Positions 44,138 to 51,737 of a DNA stretch of 64,000 nt are shown piece after piece. The first letter of the stretch is position 1, and every line of letters starts with the position of its first letter. The DNA comes from Deltaproteobacteria bacterium (GTDB lineage Bacteria > UBA10199 > JACPAL01), in the NCBI GenBank assembly GCA_016180855.1, contig JACPAL010000013.1, positions 1 through 64,000 on the forward strand, read 5' to 3'. The notes under the pieces were generated by a model. The model was not told the origin of the DNA. It searched no databases and saw only the letters and a list, made by a program, of their open reading frames with translations. The position numbers and the translations under genes were made by a program.

Positions 44138-45028
44138 TTATAAAATCAGCATGCAGTCGCCGTAGGAGAAGAGGCGATATCCTTGATGAACCACCTCTTT
44201 GTAGGCCGATAGGATAAACTCCCGGCCCGCAAAGGCCGAGACCATAACGAGTACGGTTGAGCGGGGGCGGTGAAAATTTGTGAGGAGGGCGTCGACGATT
44301 TGAAATTGAAAACCGGGGGTGATGAATAGAGATGTCTCATATCTCCCCCCCAAAGATTTTTCGGAGACAGGATCCCCCCTTCTTAAATTAAGAGGGGGGA
44401 GTACTGGTGGTCTTTGCAACCATGGAAGGGGGGCGATACCGGCCCACGACTCGAGCGCCCTCACCACCGTTGTTCCTACAGCGACGACCCTCCTCTTCTC
44501 CGCCTTGGCCTTTATAACGGCCTCAATCGTTTCCGGGGGAATCAGATACTCCTCTCCGTGCATCGGGTGTTGGTCCAACTTTTGGGAGCGGATCGGCTTG
44601 AAGGTATCGTAGTTGACATGGAGGGTCAGGAATTTGATCTCGGTCCCTTTTTGGGCAAGGCGTCCCAAGATCTCTTCGGTCAAATGGAAGCCGGCGGTTG
44701 GGGCTGCCTTGGAGCCTGGAACGGAGGCGTAGACCGTCCGGTACCTCTGGAAGTCTTCCTCGGTAAAGTCACTGGGGTCGATCCGCCTTATATAAGGAGG
44801 GAGGGGGGGGATCTTCTTCCCGTCCCTTTCCACGAGATCGGCCTCGGCGTTGTTCAGGATCAGAAGGTCTCCCTCCCGAATATATTGGGTAAAATCAGAA
44901 AATCCTTGGTGGAGCCAGGAGTCGGTTTGGCGATTTAAGACGATCATTCTGGAGTCCTCTCGCCGCGGAAGTGGATGTTGGGCGACGAGCTCCTCGGGGT
45001 ATTGATAGGTAAATAGAGAGGTTTCCAT
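44138..45028 (-). CDS. queA: QueA with an internal deletion and a repeat-coded insertion
   Basis: 296 residues against about 340 in most species. S-adenosylmethionine:tRNA ribosyltransferase-isomerase makes epoxyqueuosine from preQ1-tRNA. The N-terminus is normal (AQHPLPRREDSRMIVLNR...GDLLILNN), as are YRTVYASVPGSKAAPTAGFHLTEEIL, FLTLHVNYDTFKPI and ALLTNFHRPRSTVLVMVSAFAG. Between LNN and LPPYIRR only about 15 residues remain where typical QueA has about 75, so the second beta-barrel domain is missing and the conserved NNTRV reads NNAEA. Near the C-terminus about 20 extra residues are coded by a palindromic repeat. Activity is uncertain. ATG 45028 lies just after the spoIID-like stop. Confidence 0.88.
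   Translation of the reverse strand: METSLFTYQYPEELVAQHPLPRREDSRMIVLNRQTDSWLHQGFSDFTQYIREGDLLILNNAEADLVERDGKKIPPLPPYIRRIDPSDFTEEDFQRYRTVYASVPGSKAAPTAGFHLTEEILGRLAQKGTEIKFLTLHVNYDTFKPIRSQKLDQHPMHGEEYLIPPETIEAVIKAKAEKRRVVAVGTTVVRALESWAGIAPLPWLQRPPVLPPLNLRRGDPVSEKSLGGRYETSLFITPGFQFQIVDALLTNFHRPRSTVLVMVSAFAGREFILSAYKEVVHQGYRLFSYGDCMLIL
44373..44400. repeat. Palindromic repeat inserted in frame in queA
   Basis: The arms TCCCCCC and GGGGGGA enclose a TTCTTAAATTAAGA core that is itself nearly palindromic. It codes for part of the extra segment VLPPLNLRRGDPV, absent from other QueA proteins. It resembles the palindrome at 2298-2322. Confidence 0.65.
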
Positions 45029-45031
45029 CAA

Positions 45032-45901
45032 TCACCGCCTTTTTTGCTTGAGGCCGGCCCCCGGATAATAAAAATCGAGGATCTCTTCATAGTGGAATCC
45101 CTGATCCGCCATCCCCTTCGCCCCCCATTGGCAGAGCCCAACACCATGCCCGTATCCCCTGCCAACCAGACGAGCCTCCCCCTCCTCGGGATAAATATCA
45201 AAGAGTGTGCTCTTGACCTTGTCAAAACCAAACCGCCTTCGGAAATCGTTCCCTTTAAACTCCTCCTGATGATCCGTAGAGGCGAGAAGCAGGTTGTCGA
45301 TACGACCTGAATCCGTTTTTCGAAGAACCTTGAGGTCCACATCGGTCCCCGGCAGAGCGAATTCGTATTCCCAGAAGTAATAAGGGGCCTCCTCACAATA
45401 GGGATCGTCATGGACCTGATTGAGAGGAGAGATGTCAGGTTCTCCCCAAACATCTTTTGCCTTCTCGCTGACTCCCCCGCAGGTACTATGAAAGAAGGCT
45501 GGAATGATTTTATCGTCATAAGTGAGATATTCCCCCTCCGTTTCCTGCACCGCCTGTAGAATGAGAGGGGAGGTTTTGGTCTCTGGAAGGTAGAGCTGAT
45601 CCTTTACGGATGACTCGAGGTCGTAATTTTCTCCTGTGCGGGGATGTTCCCTTCTGTAAAGCGCATAGGTGCGGCTTGCGACTGCCTGGGCCTTCAATGC
45701 CTCGAGTGGCCAGTTCGGAAAGACCTCATTCTGCAGGACCCCGATCAGATACTCCTCCAGAGGGATCTCGATGATTGTGAGGGGGTTCCTTTGCGTGGCG
45801 ATCCGGATCGTCTCTTCCCGTTTCGTGCCAAGAGAGGCACAATGAATGATTGTGAGAGAAGCAAGGAGGAGGAGTACTGATTTTGACGGAAGGTGTCCCA
45901 T
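45032..45901 (-). CDS. SpoIID/LytB-domain lipoprotein (amidase enhancer-like)
   Basis: 289 residues from ATG 45901, which gives a lipoprotein signal (LLASLTIIHCASLG) and sits eight bases after a promoter; the frame is open 66 bases further upstream but without a signal there. The SpoIID domain has IPLEEYLIGVLQNEVFPNWPLEALKAQAVASRTYAL, FHSTCGGVSE and the C-terminal GRGYGHGVGLCQWGAKGMA. Relatives bind or cleave denuded peptidoglycan glycan strands. Outside spore formers they are implicated in division or wall turnover. Divergent from ftsK and followed by queA after three bases. Confidence 0.9.
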   Translation of the reverse strand: MGHLPSKSVLLLLASLTIIHCASLGTKREETIRIATQRNPLTIIEIPLEEYLIGVLQNEVFPNWPLEALKAQAVASRTYALYRREHPRTGENYDLESSVKDQLYLPETKTSPLILQAVQETEGEYLTYDDKIIPAFFHSTCGGVSEKAKDVWGEPDISPLNQVHDDPYCEEAPYYFWEYEFALPGTDVDLKVLRKTDSGRIDNLLLASTDHQEEFKGNDFRRRFGFDKVKSTLFDIYPEEGEARLVGRGYGHGVGLCQWGAKGMADQGFHYEEILDFYYPGAGLKQKRR

Positions 45902-45909
45902 AGAAAGGT

Positions 45910-45939
45910 CTTCTATCGAAGAAGCGAACCACCTGTCAA
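45910..45939 (-). promoter_or_regulatory. Promoter of the spoIID-like gene
   Basis: On the minus strand a perfect TTGACA (45934-45939), 18 bases, then TAGAAG (45910-45915), eight bases before ATG 45901; no ribosome-binding site, so a leaderless start is likely. Confidence 0.55.
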
Positions 45940-45947
45940 AAGAGCCT

Positions 45948-45975
45948 TTGACTTTCAGGGTGCCCAACTTATAAT
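45948..45975 (+). promoter_or_regulatory. Promoter of ftsK
   Basis: TTGACT (45948-45953), 16 bases, then a perfect TATAAT (45970-45975), nine bases before ATG 45985. The predicted transcript start is within three bases of the start codon. Its -35 lies eight bases from the divergent -35. Confidence 0.65.
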
Positions 45976-45984
45976 TCTGATATC

Positions 45985-48246
45985 ATGCCACTTCGGGGGC
46001 GGGGCGAACTTGTCGGAAAACGTCATACGGGCGACCTTAAGGGGTTGTTGGTCGTTGCGATCGGCATTTTTGTTGCCCTCTGCCTCTTCTCTTTCGATCC
46101 GTTTGACCCGTCGCTCCACTCCTACTCTTCTTCCCGTGAGATCCAAAACCTGGGTGGGCTTATCGGCTCCTATCTGGCGGACTTTTTAATCACTCTCCTC
46201 GGATATGGTTCCTATCTCCTGCCGATAGCCCTTATGAGCCTCGGGGTGGCGGGTCTTCTCCACCGCGGGAGGGGGGGGGCTGTTGTCAAAATTTTTGGTC
46301 TCCTGCTTGTTCTGCTCGCCGCATCTGTTTTGTGTCATTTGCAGTTGGCGCCGATCGGCGAGAGGGGCATTTCTGCGGGAGGGCTTGCGGGATGGGGGCT
46401 TAGCCGATTGCTCAGCCGGGCCTTTGGTCTGGTAGGGACCTATCTCCTGACGACTGTTTTCCTGTTGGTCGCCTTTGTTTGGGTGACTGAAATTCCGCTG
46501 GCCCAGTTTGGGAAGATTCTCCTGCTCCTTGCAAAAGAGATCTCAAGCCGCTTGACGACTGTCTCGCGCATTTTTTGGGCGCGTGCCAAGATCATTGCAA
46601 CCCGTTTTGTAGAAAGCGCCTTCAAAAAAGTTCGTAGTCGTTTCCAAAAACAAAAGGATCGGATAGTCGGAAGAGAACCGGTCATCGCGGTTGAAAAACC
46701 AAAACCTTTTTTTATGGAAAAGGCCGTTGACAGGGCGGTGCCTGGGCCACAGATCCGGCCTCGTTCTGATCATAAGCAGAGATCGCAGGAGCAGCTTGAG
46801 TTAATACGTCCTCCGGTGAGGTCGGATTATGAACTTCCTCCCTTGAGCTTTCTCGAGTCTGACTCCCAGGAAAAGACCCAGGTGGATGAAGAGGGGTTGA
46901 AACTCAATTCAAAGCTTCTTGAAACCAAACTCAAGGACTATGGGGTGGATGGGAGGATTACGGAGATTCATCCAGGCCCCGTGATTACGATGTACGAGTT
47001 CGAACCGGCATCCGGTGTCAAGGTGAACAAGATTGTGAATCTTGAGGACGACCTCGCGCTGACCATGGGGGGAAAATCGGTCCGGATCATCGCCCCCCTC
47101 CCCGGCAAGGCGGCGGTTGGTATTGAAATCCCCAATAATCTTCGTGAAACTGTTTGGCTAAAAGATATCATCGGGCATTCCCGCTTTCAGAAGTCGACCC
47201 AGAAGCTTTCGCTCGCCTTGGGAAAGGATACGGAGGGGATTCCCTTTGTTTCCGATCTGGCCCGGATGCCCCATCTTCTTGTGGCAGGTGCGACCGGTTC
47301 GGGGAAGTCGGTCTCGATCAATTCGATGGTCCTTTCGCTCCTGTACAAGATGTCTCCCCGTGAGGCCCGCCTTATTATGGTCGACCTCAAGATGCTGGAG
47401 CTTTCAATTTATGAAGGGATCCCCCATCTTCTACTGCCGGTGGTGACGAGTCCCCGTCGGGCTGCCCTGGCACTTCAATGGGCCGTCAAGGAGATGGAGA
47501 GACGGTACGAGGTCCTCTCCAAAAAATCGGCGAGGAATATCGATAGCTACAATCGTCAGGTTGAGGCCAAGGAACAGTTGCCGCTCATTGTTATTATTAT
47601 CGATGAATTGGCGGATCTCATGATGACCACTTCCCACGAGGTGGAGAGACTCATTACCCGTCTGGCTCAGATGGCTCGTGCGGCCGGCATTCATCTGATT
47701 CTCGCAACACAACGACCTTCCGTCGACGTCATTACCGGACTCATCAAGGCGAATTTTCCGGCGCGGATCTCCTTCAAGGTGACCTCCAAGCATGATTCCA
47801 GGACGATTATTGACACCGTCGGTTCTGAACACCTGTTGGGGGCCGGAGATATGTTGTTCATGTCCGGGGGTTCCTCTCACCTTTTGAGGATTCATGGGGC
47901 CTATGTCTCCGAGCATGAAATCTTGAAGGTTGTTGAACACTGCAAGAACCAGGGGAAACCGGAATATCTCGAGGAATCTGTCTTGAAAGAACTGGAGCAG
48001 AAGGAAGAGGCGGCCGACTCTCAAGCGGAGGAGGGGGCAGAAGACGAACTTTATGATCAGGCGGTCAGTCTCGTTACCGAGACACGTCAGGCCTCCATCT
48101 CGATGGTTCAGCGGAGGTTACGAATCGGGTATAACCGGGCGGCCCGCTTGATTGAGAGGATGGAGCGAGAGGGGGTTGTTGGGCCGGCCGATGGGGCCAA
48201 ACCGCGCGAGGTTTATGCCGGGGCGATGTCCGGAATCGAAGGATGA
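45985..48246 (+). CDS. ftsK: DNA translocase FtsK/SpoIIIE
   Basis: 753 residues. It pumps chromosomal DNA at the division septum and helps resolve dimers. Four membrane helices occupy about residues 20-175, then a linker. The translocase core starts near LETKLKDYGVDGRITEIHPGP. Walker A is GATGSGKS (435-442), Walker B VIIIDELADLMM, and RLAQMARAAGIHLILATQRPSVDVITG is the family signature. The C-terminal winged-helix gamma domain (about 690-745, SISMVQRRLRIGYNRAARLIERME) reads KOPS-type polar sequences. The linker is short, as in SpoIIIE-type proteins. It is followed after seven bases by lolA. Confidence 0.96.
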   Translation: MPLRGRGELVGKRHTGDLKGLLVVAIGIFVALCLFSFDPFDPSLHSYSSSREIQNLGGLIGSYLADFLITLLGYGSYLLPIALMSLGVAGLLHRGRGGAVVKIFGLLLVLLAASVLCHLQLAPIGERGISAGGLAGWGLSRLLSRAFGLVGTYLLTTVFLLVAFVWVTEIPLAQFGKILLLLAKEISSRLTTVSRIFWARAKIIATRFVESAFKKVRSRFQKQKDRIVGREPVIAVEKPKPFFMEKAVDRAVPGPQIRPRSDHKQRSQEQLELIRPPVRSDYELPPLSFLESDSQEKTQVDEEGLKLNSKLLETKLKDYGVDGRITEIHPGPVITMYEFEPASGVKVNKIVNLEDDLALTMGGKSVRIIAPLPGKAAVGIEIPNNLRETVWLKDIIGHSRFQKSTQKLSLALGKDTEGIPFVSDLARMPHLLVAGATGSGKSVSINSMVLSLLYKMSPREARLIMVDLKMLELSIYEGIPHLLLPVVTSPRRAALALQWAVKEMERRYEVLSKKSARNIDSYNRQVEAKEQLPLIVIIIDELADLMMTTSHEVERLITRLAQMARAAGIHLILATQRPSVDVITGLIKANFPARISFKVTSKHDSRTIIDTVGSEHLLGAGDMLFMSGGSSHLLRIHGAYVSEHEILKVVEHCKNQGKPEYLEESVLKELEQKEEAADSQAEEGAEDELYDQAVSLVTETRQASISMVQRRLRIGYNRAARLIERMEREGVVGPADGAKPREVYAGAMSGIEG

Positions 48247-48253
48247 ACTTTCC

Positions 48254-48856
48254 ATGTCGATTTTCAAAGGGACGCTTTGTTTTTCGGTCCTCCTTATTCT
48301 GTTTTCGGTCCAAGGTCTCGCCAATGATCTCGTTGCCCGCGTCGAGAAGGCGTACCAGGAAACCGTCGTCCTTCGGGCCGAGTTCGTCCAGAGGACCTAC
48401 GTCGAACTCCTGGAAAAAGAGGTTGTAGAAGAGGGGGCGCTTCTTTTGGCGAAGCCAGGACGGTTTGCCATCCATTATCATGGCAAGAGGGAGCGGAAGT
48501 ATCTCTCGGATGGCCGCAGGCTCTGGATCGTTTATCCGGGGGAAAAAGAGATCGAAACGATTGCCAATGTGAGGGAGGCTGTCTCCCAGGAGGCGCTTGC
48601 CTTTCTCTCCGGTCTGGCCGAGATGAATCGTGAGTTTGATGTCTCTGTCAAGAAAGATACAGGGGTCAGCAAGAGACTGGAGCTTAGGCCGAGGAGCGAA
48701 AGATCCCCTTTTAAAAAAATTATTCTGGTTATTGATCCTGAAAGTTACCTGGCCCGTGAGATTTATTTATATCCCCGTAGTGGCAATCAGAGTCATTATC
48801 TCTTAAAGAGGTTGAAAACTGGTGATTCTGTCACAGATCAGTCATTTCGCCCTTAA
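48254..48856 (+). CDS. lolA: LolA-like outer-membrane lipoprotein carrier
   Basis: 200 residues from ATG 48254; the frame is open about 100 bases into ftsK but the signal peptide (MSIFKGTLCFSVLLILFSVQGLA) starts here. The mature part begins NDLVARVEKAYQETVVLRAEFVQRTY, the LolA pattern, followed by GALLLAKPGRFAIHYH (family GxlxlkrPgrfRWey) and RRLWIVYPGEKEIET. It carries lipoproteins across the periplasm to LolB or its substitute, which fits the many lipobox proteins in this window. The ftsK-lolA order is widely conserved. The 3' end overlaps comF by 35 bases. Confidence 0.9.
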   Translation: MSIFKGTLCFSVLLILFSVQGLANDLVARVEKAYQETVVLRAEFVQRTYVELLEKEVVEEGALLLAKPGRFAIHYHGKRERKYLSDGRRLWIVYPGEKEIETIANVREAVSQEALAFLSGLAEMNREFDVSVKKDTGVSKRLELRPRSERSPFKKIILVIDPESYLAREIYLYPRSGNQSHYLLKRLKTGDSVTDQSFRP

Positions 48857-49535
48857 TCTCTTCTGGCCCCTTCAGTGTCTCGAATGTCGGACATTGATTG
48901 CCCGTGGGGATTTTTGTGACCGATGTGAGCCTCGCTTTTCGTTTCTTCAGGGGCCGTGTTGTCCCCTCTGTTCACTTCCTTTTGATTCCAGTCTGGATAG
49001 CGATCACCTTTGCTCTTCTTGTCTTGAGGTGTCCCCCCCTTTTGCACGAACCATCGCGCTAGGAGTCTATAAGGAGCTTCTTCACGAGATGATTATTCGC
49101 ATGAAATATCATCAGGAGGAGAGGGTTGCAGAATTTTTTGGGGAGCGTCTTGCCCGAAAGATGATCGATGAACAGATAAAGGGAGATTGGCTCATCCCGG
49201 TTCCCCTGCATCCCAAGAGATTGCGTGAGAGAGGATTCAATCAGGCGGTTGTGATGTCGAAGGTGATCTCGCGAGTGACCGGGATTCCGTTTTCCCCTTT
49301 CCTTCTCCGACGGGTCCGGGATACTTCTCCCCAAACGGGGCTGGAGGCAGTTGACCGAAAGAAAAATATGAAAGGGGCTTTTCAGGTTGAAAAAGAGGCG
49401 TTGCTGGAGGGGAAACAGGTCATCCTGATTGATGATGTCTACACAACAGGGGCGACGCTTCGGGAGTGCGGCAAGGTTTTAAAAAAAGCAGGGGCGGTTG
49501 AAATTAATGTTTGTGTTGCTGCAAGGACGCCATGA
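48822..49535 (+). CDS. ComF-family phosphoribosyltransferase-like protein
   Basis: 237 residues from GTG 48822. An N-terminal double zinc-finger region (FWPLQCLECRTLIARGDFC, then CCPLC and CSSC) is followed by a type I phosphoribosyltransferase fold with LIPVPLHPKRLRERGFNQA and the PRPP loop VILIDDVYTTGATL. ComF proteins help natural DNA uptake in several bacteria; in others the role is unclear. The type IV pilus locus in this window would fit competence, but the genes are far apart. The start lies inside lolA, and the end overlaps the next gene by four bases. Confidence 0.9.
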   Translation: MILSQISHFALNLFWPLQCLECRTLIARGDFCDRCEPRFSFLQGPCCPLCSLPFDSSLDSDHLCSSCLEVSPPFARTIALGVYKELLHEMIIRMKYHQEERVAEFFGERLARKMIDEQIKGDWLIPVPLHPKRLRERGFNQAVVMSKVISRVTGIPFSPFLLRRVRDTSPQTGLEAVDRKKNMKGAFQVEKEALLEGKQVILIDDVYTTGATLRECGKVLKKAGAVEINVCVAARTP

Positions 49536-50314
49536 ATCAATTTTTAAAGATCGCCCTTGAGGCGGTGCGCGAGTCGGGCAAGATTCAGATGGCTAAACTG
49601 GGTCGTGTCCGCCGCCTCCGGTTCAAGGGGGAGATCAATCCGGTTACAGAGGTTGATCTTCAGTGTGAGGCGACGATCCTCAAGATCATCCGCAAGCGAT
49701 TCCCCGAGCACCAGATTCTCTCCGAAGAGGCCGGAATGATGGAAAGACCCTCCGATTATCGCTGGATCGTCGATCCTCTCGACGGGACGGCCAACTATTC
49801 GCATGGCTATCCACTGTTCTGCACATCGATCGCCCTGGAGCATCGAGGCCGAGTTATCGCGGGGGCTGTCTACGAGCCGAATCTCGATGAACTTTTTTAT
49901 GCAGAGCGTGGGCATGGGGCGTTTCTCAATGGTCGTCGGATTCGGGTCTCCAAAATAAACAGGATGAAGAGGGCCCTTCTCTGTACCGGGTTTGCCTACG
50001 ACCTCAAGAGGGTGAGGGATAATAACCTTAAAAACTTCGGGAATTTTATTATGTCGGCCCAAGCGGTTCGCCGGGATGGTGTGGCGGCCTCGGATCTCTG
50101 TTATGTTGCCTGCGGGCGCTTTGAGGGGTTTTGGGAGTTGGGTTTGTGGGCGTGGGATGTTGCCGCTGCCGCCCTAATCATCGAAGAGGCGGGGGGAAAG
50201 GTGAGCAGCTTTAACGGGCAGAGGCTCAATATTTACGGTCGTGAGATTGTTGCGAGCAATGGGCTGATTCATCATGGAATGCTGGAGGTTTTAAAACATG
50301 GCCGACACCGGTAG
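49532..50314 (+). CDS. suhB: Inositol monophosphatase family protein (SuhB-like)
   Basis: 260 residues from ATG 49532, overlapping the comF stop. The family metal-binding motifs are complete: ILSEEAG, WIVDPLDGTANYSHGYP and WDVAAAALIIEEAGG. EINPVTEVDLQCEATI matches the K-DxVTxxD region. It dephosphorylates inositol 1-phosphate or related sugar phosphates in the cytoplasm; in some proteobacteria SuhB also aids rRNA transcription antitermination. The substrate cannot be decided from the sequence. It overlaps the following TPR gene by 17 bases. Confidence 0.9.
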   Translation: MNQFLKIALEAVRESGKIQMAKLGRVRRLRFKGEINPVTEVDLQCEATILKIIRKRFPEHQILSEEAGMMERPSDYRWIVDPLDGTANYSHGYPLFCTSIALEHRGRVIAGAVYEPNLDELFYAERGHGAFLNGRRIRVSKINRMKRALLCTGFAYDLKRVRDNNLKNFGNFIMSAQAVRRDGVAASDLCYVACGRFEGFWELGLWAWDVAAAALIIEEAGGKVSSFNGQRLNIYGREIVASNGLIHHGMLEVLKHGRHR

Positions 50315-50945
50315 CCCAAAAATTCAAAGGGCGTTTGAATTGATGAAGGAGAAAAACTATGAGGAGGCGGAAAAACTGCTTCAATCCGGTTTGAGAGAGT
50401 CGGAACAGGGGGAGAAGAAATCGGAACAGGCGCTCTTTCACTCAGTCTTGGGAATTCTCTTCAAATTGAAAGAGGATTTTCAGAACGCCTGGCGGCATTA
50501 CGAGAAGGCCGAAAAGCTCCTTCCGGATGACCCTGCCTTGAAGATTATAACCGCCAAGTGTTTGATCGACCAGTTTGCCCAGTTTGATACGGCAATTAAA
50601 AAACTGAAAAAAGTGCTGAAGCTGACCAAAGGGGTTCCCTCCTTTGAGCACCAGGCCAACGCCTTGTTGGCGATTGCCTATCTTAAGAAGGGTGACCGAA
50701 AGGAAGCGATTGACAAGATGGTGGAGTCGATGAGGGATGATTTTCAATCGATGATCACGGCCGACAATATCAACCTGGACGTGGTTGCCGCCTTTGCGGC
50801 CCGGAATTTTGAGTTGGATCTCTGTCGTCAGTATTTGGAGAAAGGTTTGACACTGGCTCATCAACGGAGCGAAAAGAAGTCGATCCAGTTATTTGAAAGA
50901 TTGTTGAAGAGTTGTGAGACTCCTCCCTCTCCCCTCGTGGCCTGA
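50298..50945 (+). CDS. Cytoplasmic TPR protein
   Basis: 215 residues with no signal peptide or membrane helix. At least four TPR-like helix pairs: IQRAFELMKEKNYEEAEKLL, ALFHSVLGILFKLKEDFQNA, a central IITAKCLIDQFAQFDTAIKKL, and HQANALLAIAYLKKGDRKEA. Probably a protein-binding scaffold. It is the last gene of the ftsK-lolA-comF-suhB unit, with a 17-base overlap upstream. No partner can be named. Confidence 0.75.
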   Translation: MADTGSPKIQRAFELMKEKNYEEAEKLLQSGLRESEQGEKKSEQALFHSVLGILFKLKEDFQNAWRHYEKAEKLLPDDPALKIITAKCLIDQFAQFDTAIKKLKKVLKLTKGVPSFEHQANALLAIAYLKKGDRKEAIDKMVESMRDDFQSMITADNINLDVVAAFAARNFELDLCRQYLEKGLTLAHQRSEKKSIQLFERLLKSCETPPSPLVA

Positions 50946-51002
50946 AAGGGGTGTGTTGAAAAATGGCATTCTTCAACGGTCCCGAAAGGTGGATGAGGGG
51001 AA

Positions 51003-51617
51003 TTAGGGCATTGGCCAGACGAGAAAAGTTGGCCCAACCATCAGTGACAAATCGGCAGCGAAATTGCTACCGCTTGGATTCGGCATTGAATAAAGAATTC
51101 CCCGGACATCAATTCTCCAGGCGATCCAGTCGATCTTCTTGAATCTGATTTTCATCCCACCCCCGAGATATCCAACGCCACTCCCATTCCCGTTGAACTC
51201 CAATAATCCTCCTCCCAGAGAGGAATAGAAATCCGCCTCGACCGTTTCATTCTTACCGGCATACGCGGCCGGTTTTGTGGCGACCAATCCTCCCATAAGG
51301 AACTGCATGTTTCTGTTGGTGAGACTCTGACCGAGGAGGCTCGTCCCATCGGCCCCGGCTTGGGAATAGTCGTAATTTAAAGAAATACCGAGAGAGGGAA
51401 TCAGATTGAACTGAAAATCCCCGCCGACAATAAAGGTGTGATTGAGCTTGTCTCCAAAATATTCCCCCCCCATTGGGGTCATCTCGATCCGGAAATTGTC
51501 CGAGTGACGGTGGTCAAAATCGAGGCTCGCCGGCAACTGTCCCTCTCCGGGGAAGGCAAAAAGGAGGGAGGGGAGAAGGGTGAGGAAAACACTCAGACTG
51601 TAGAACCAAGACCTCAT
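51003..51617 (-). CDS. Small outer-membrane beta-barrel protein
   Basis: 204 residues from ATG 51617 (the frame is open 21 bases upstream). The signal peptide MRSWFYSLSVFLTLLPSLLFA is followed by alternating aromatic/hydrophobic strands such as HTFIVGGDFQFNLIPSLGISLNYDYSQAG split by short Gly/Asn turns, typical of an 8-stranded OmpA/OmpW-like barrel. The end is LMVGPTFLVWPMP. The function is unknown. It stands alone, convergent with the TPR gene 57 bases away. Confidence 0.65.
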   Translation of the reverse strand: MRSWFYSLSVFLTLLPSLLFAFPGEGQLPASLDFDHRHSDNFRIEMTPMGGEYFGDKLNHTFIVGGDFQFNLIPSLGISLNYDYSQAGADGTSLLGQSLTNRNMQFLMGGLVATKPAAYAGKNETVEADFYSSLGGGLLEFNGNGSGVGYLGGGMKIRFKKIDWIAWRIDVRGILYSMPNPSGSNFAADLSLMVGPTFLVWPMP

Positions 51618-51724
51618 TTTTTGTCTGTTTACCCCCAAACAGGCAGGAATATAGAAAAATTTAATAATAAAATCAAATAATTAAAAACATGGTCCCTTGG
51701 CCTCACTTGGCATGACATCTGCAC

Positions 51725-51730
51725 TAGAAT
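51725..51730 (+). promoter_or_regulatory. -10 box of the 918-residue lipoprotein gene
   Basis: TAGAAT lies seven bases before ATG 51738 with no ribosome-binding site between, as expected for a leaderless start. I could not find a good -35 box. Confidence 0.35.
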
Positions 51731-51737
51731 CTGACGG

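Noticed and set aside
44788-44799. CCTTATATAAGG palindrome in queA
   Set aside because: It encodes the conserved PPYIRR stretch found in all QueA proteins, so it is coincidental and not an insertion.
49511-49531. Upstream start for the SuhB-like gene (MCCCKDA)
   Set aside because: It would lengthen the overlap with comF and add a Cys run; ATG 49532 with the ATGA overlap is the standard start.
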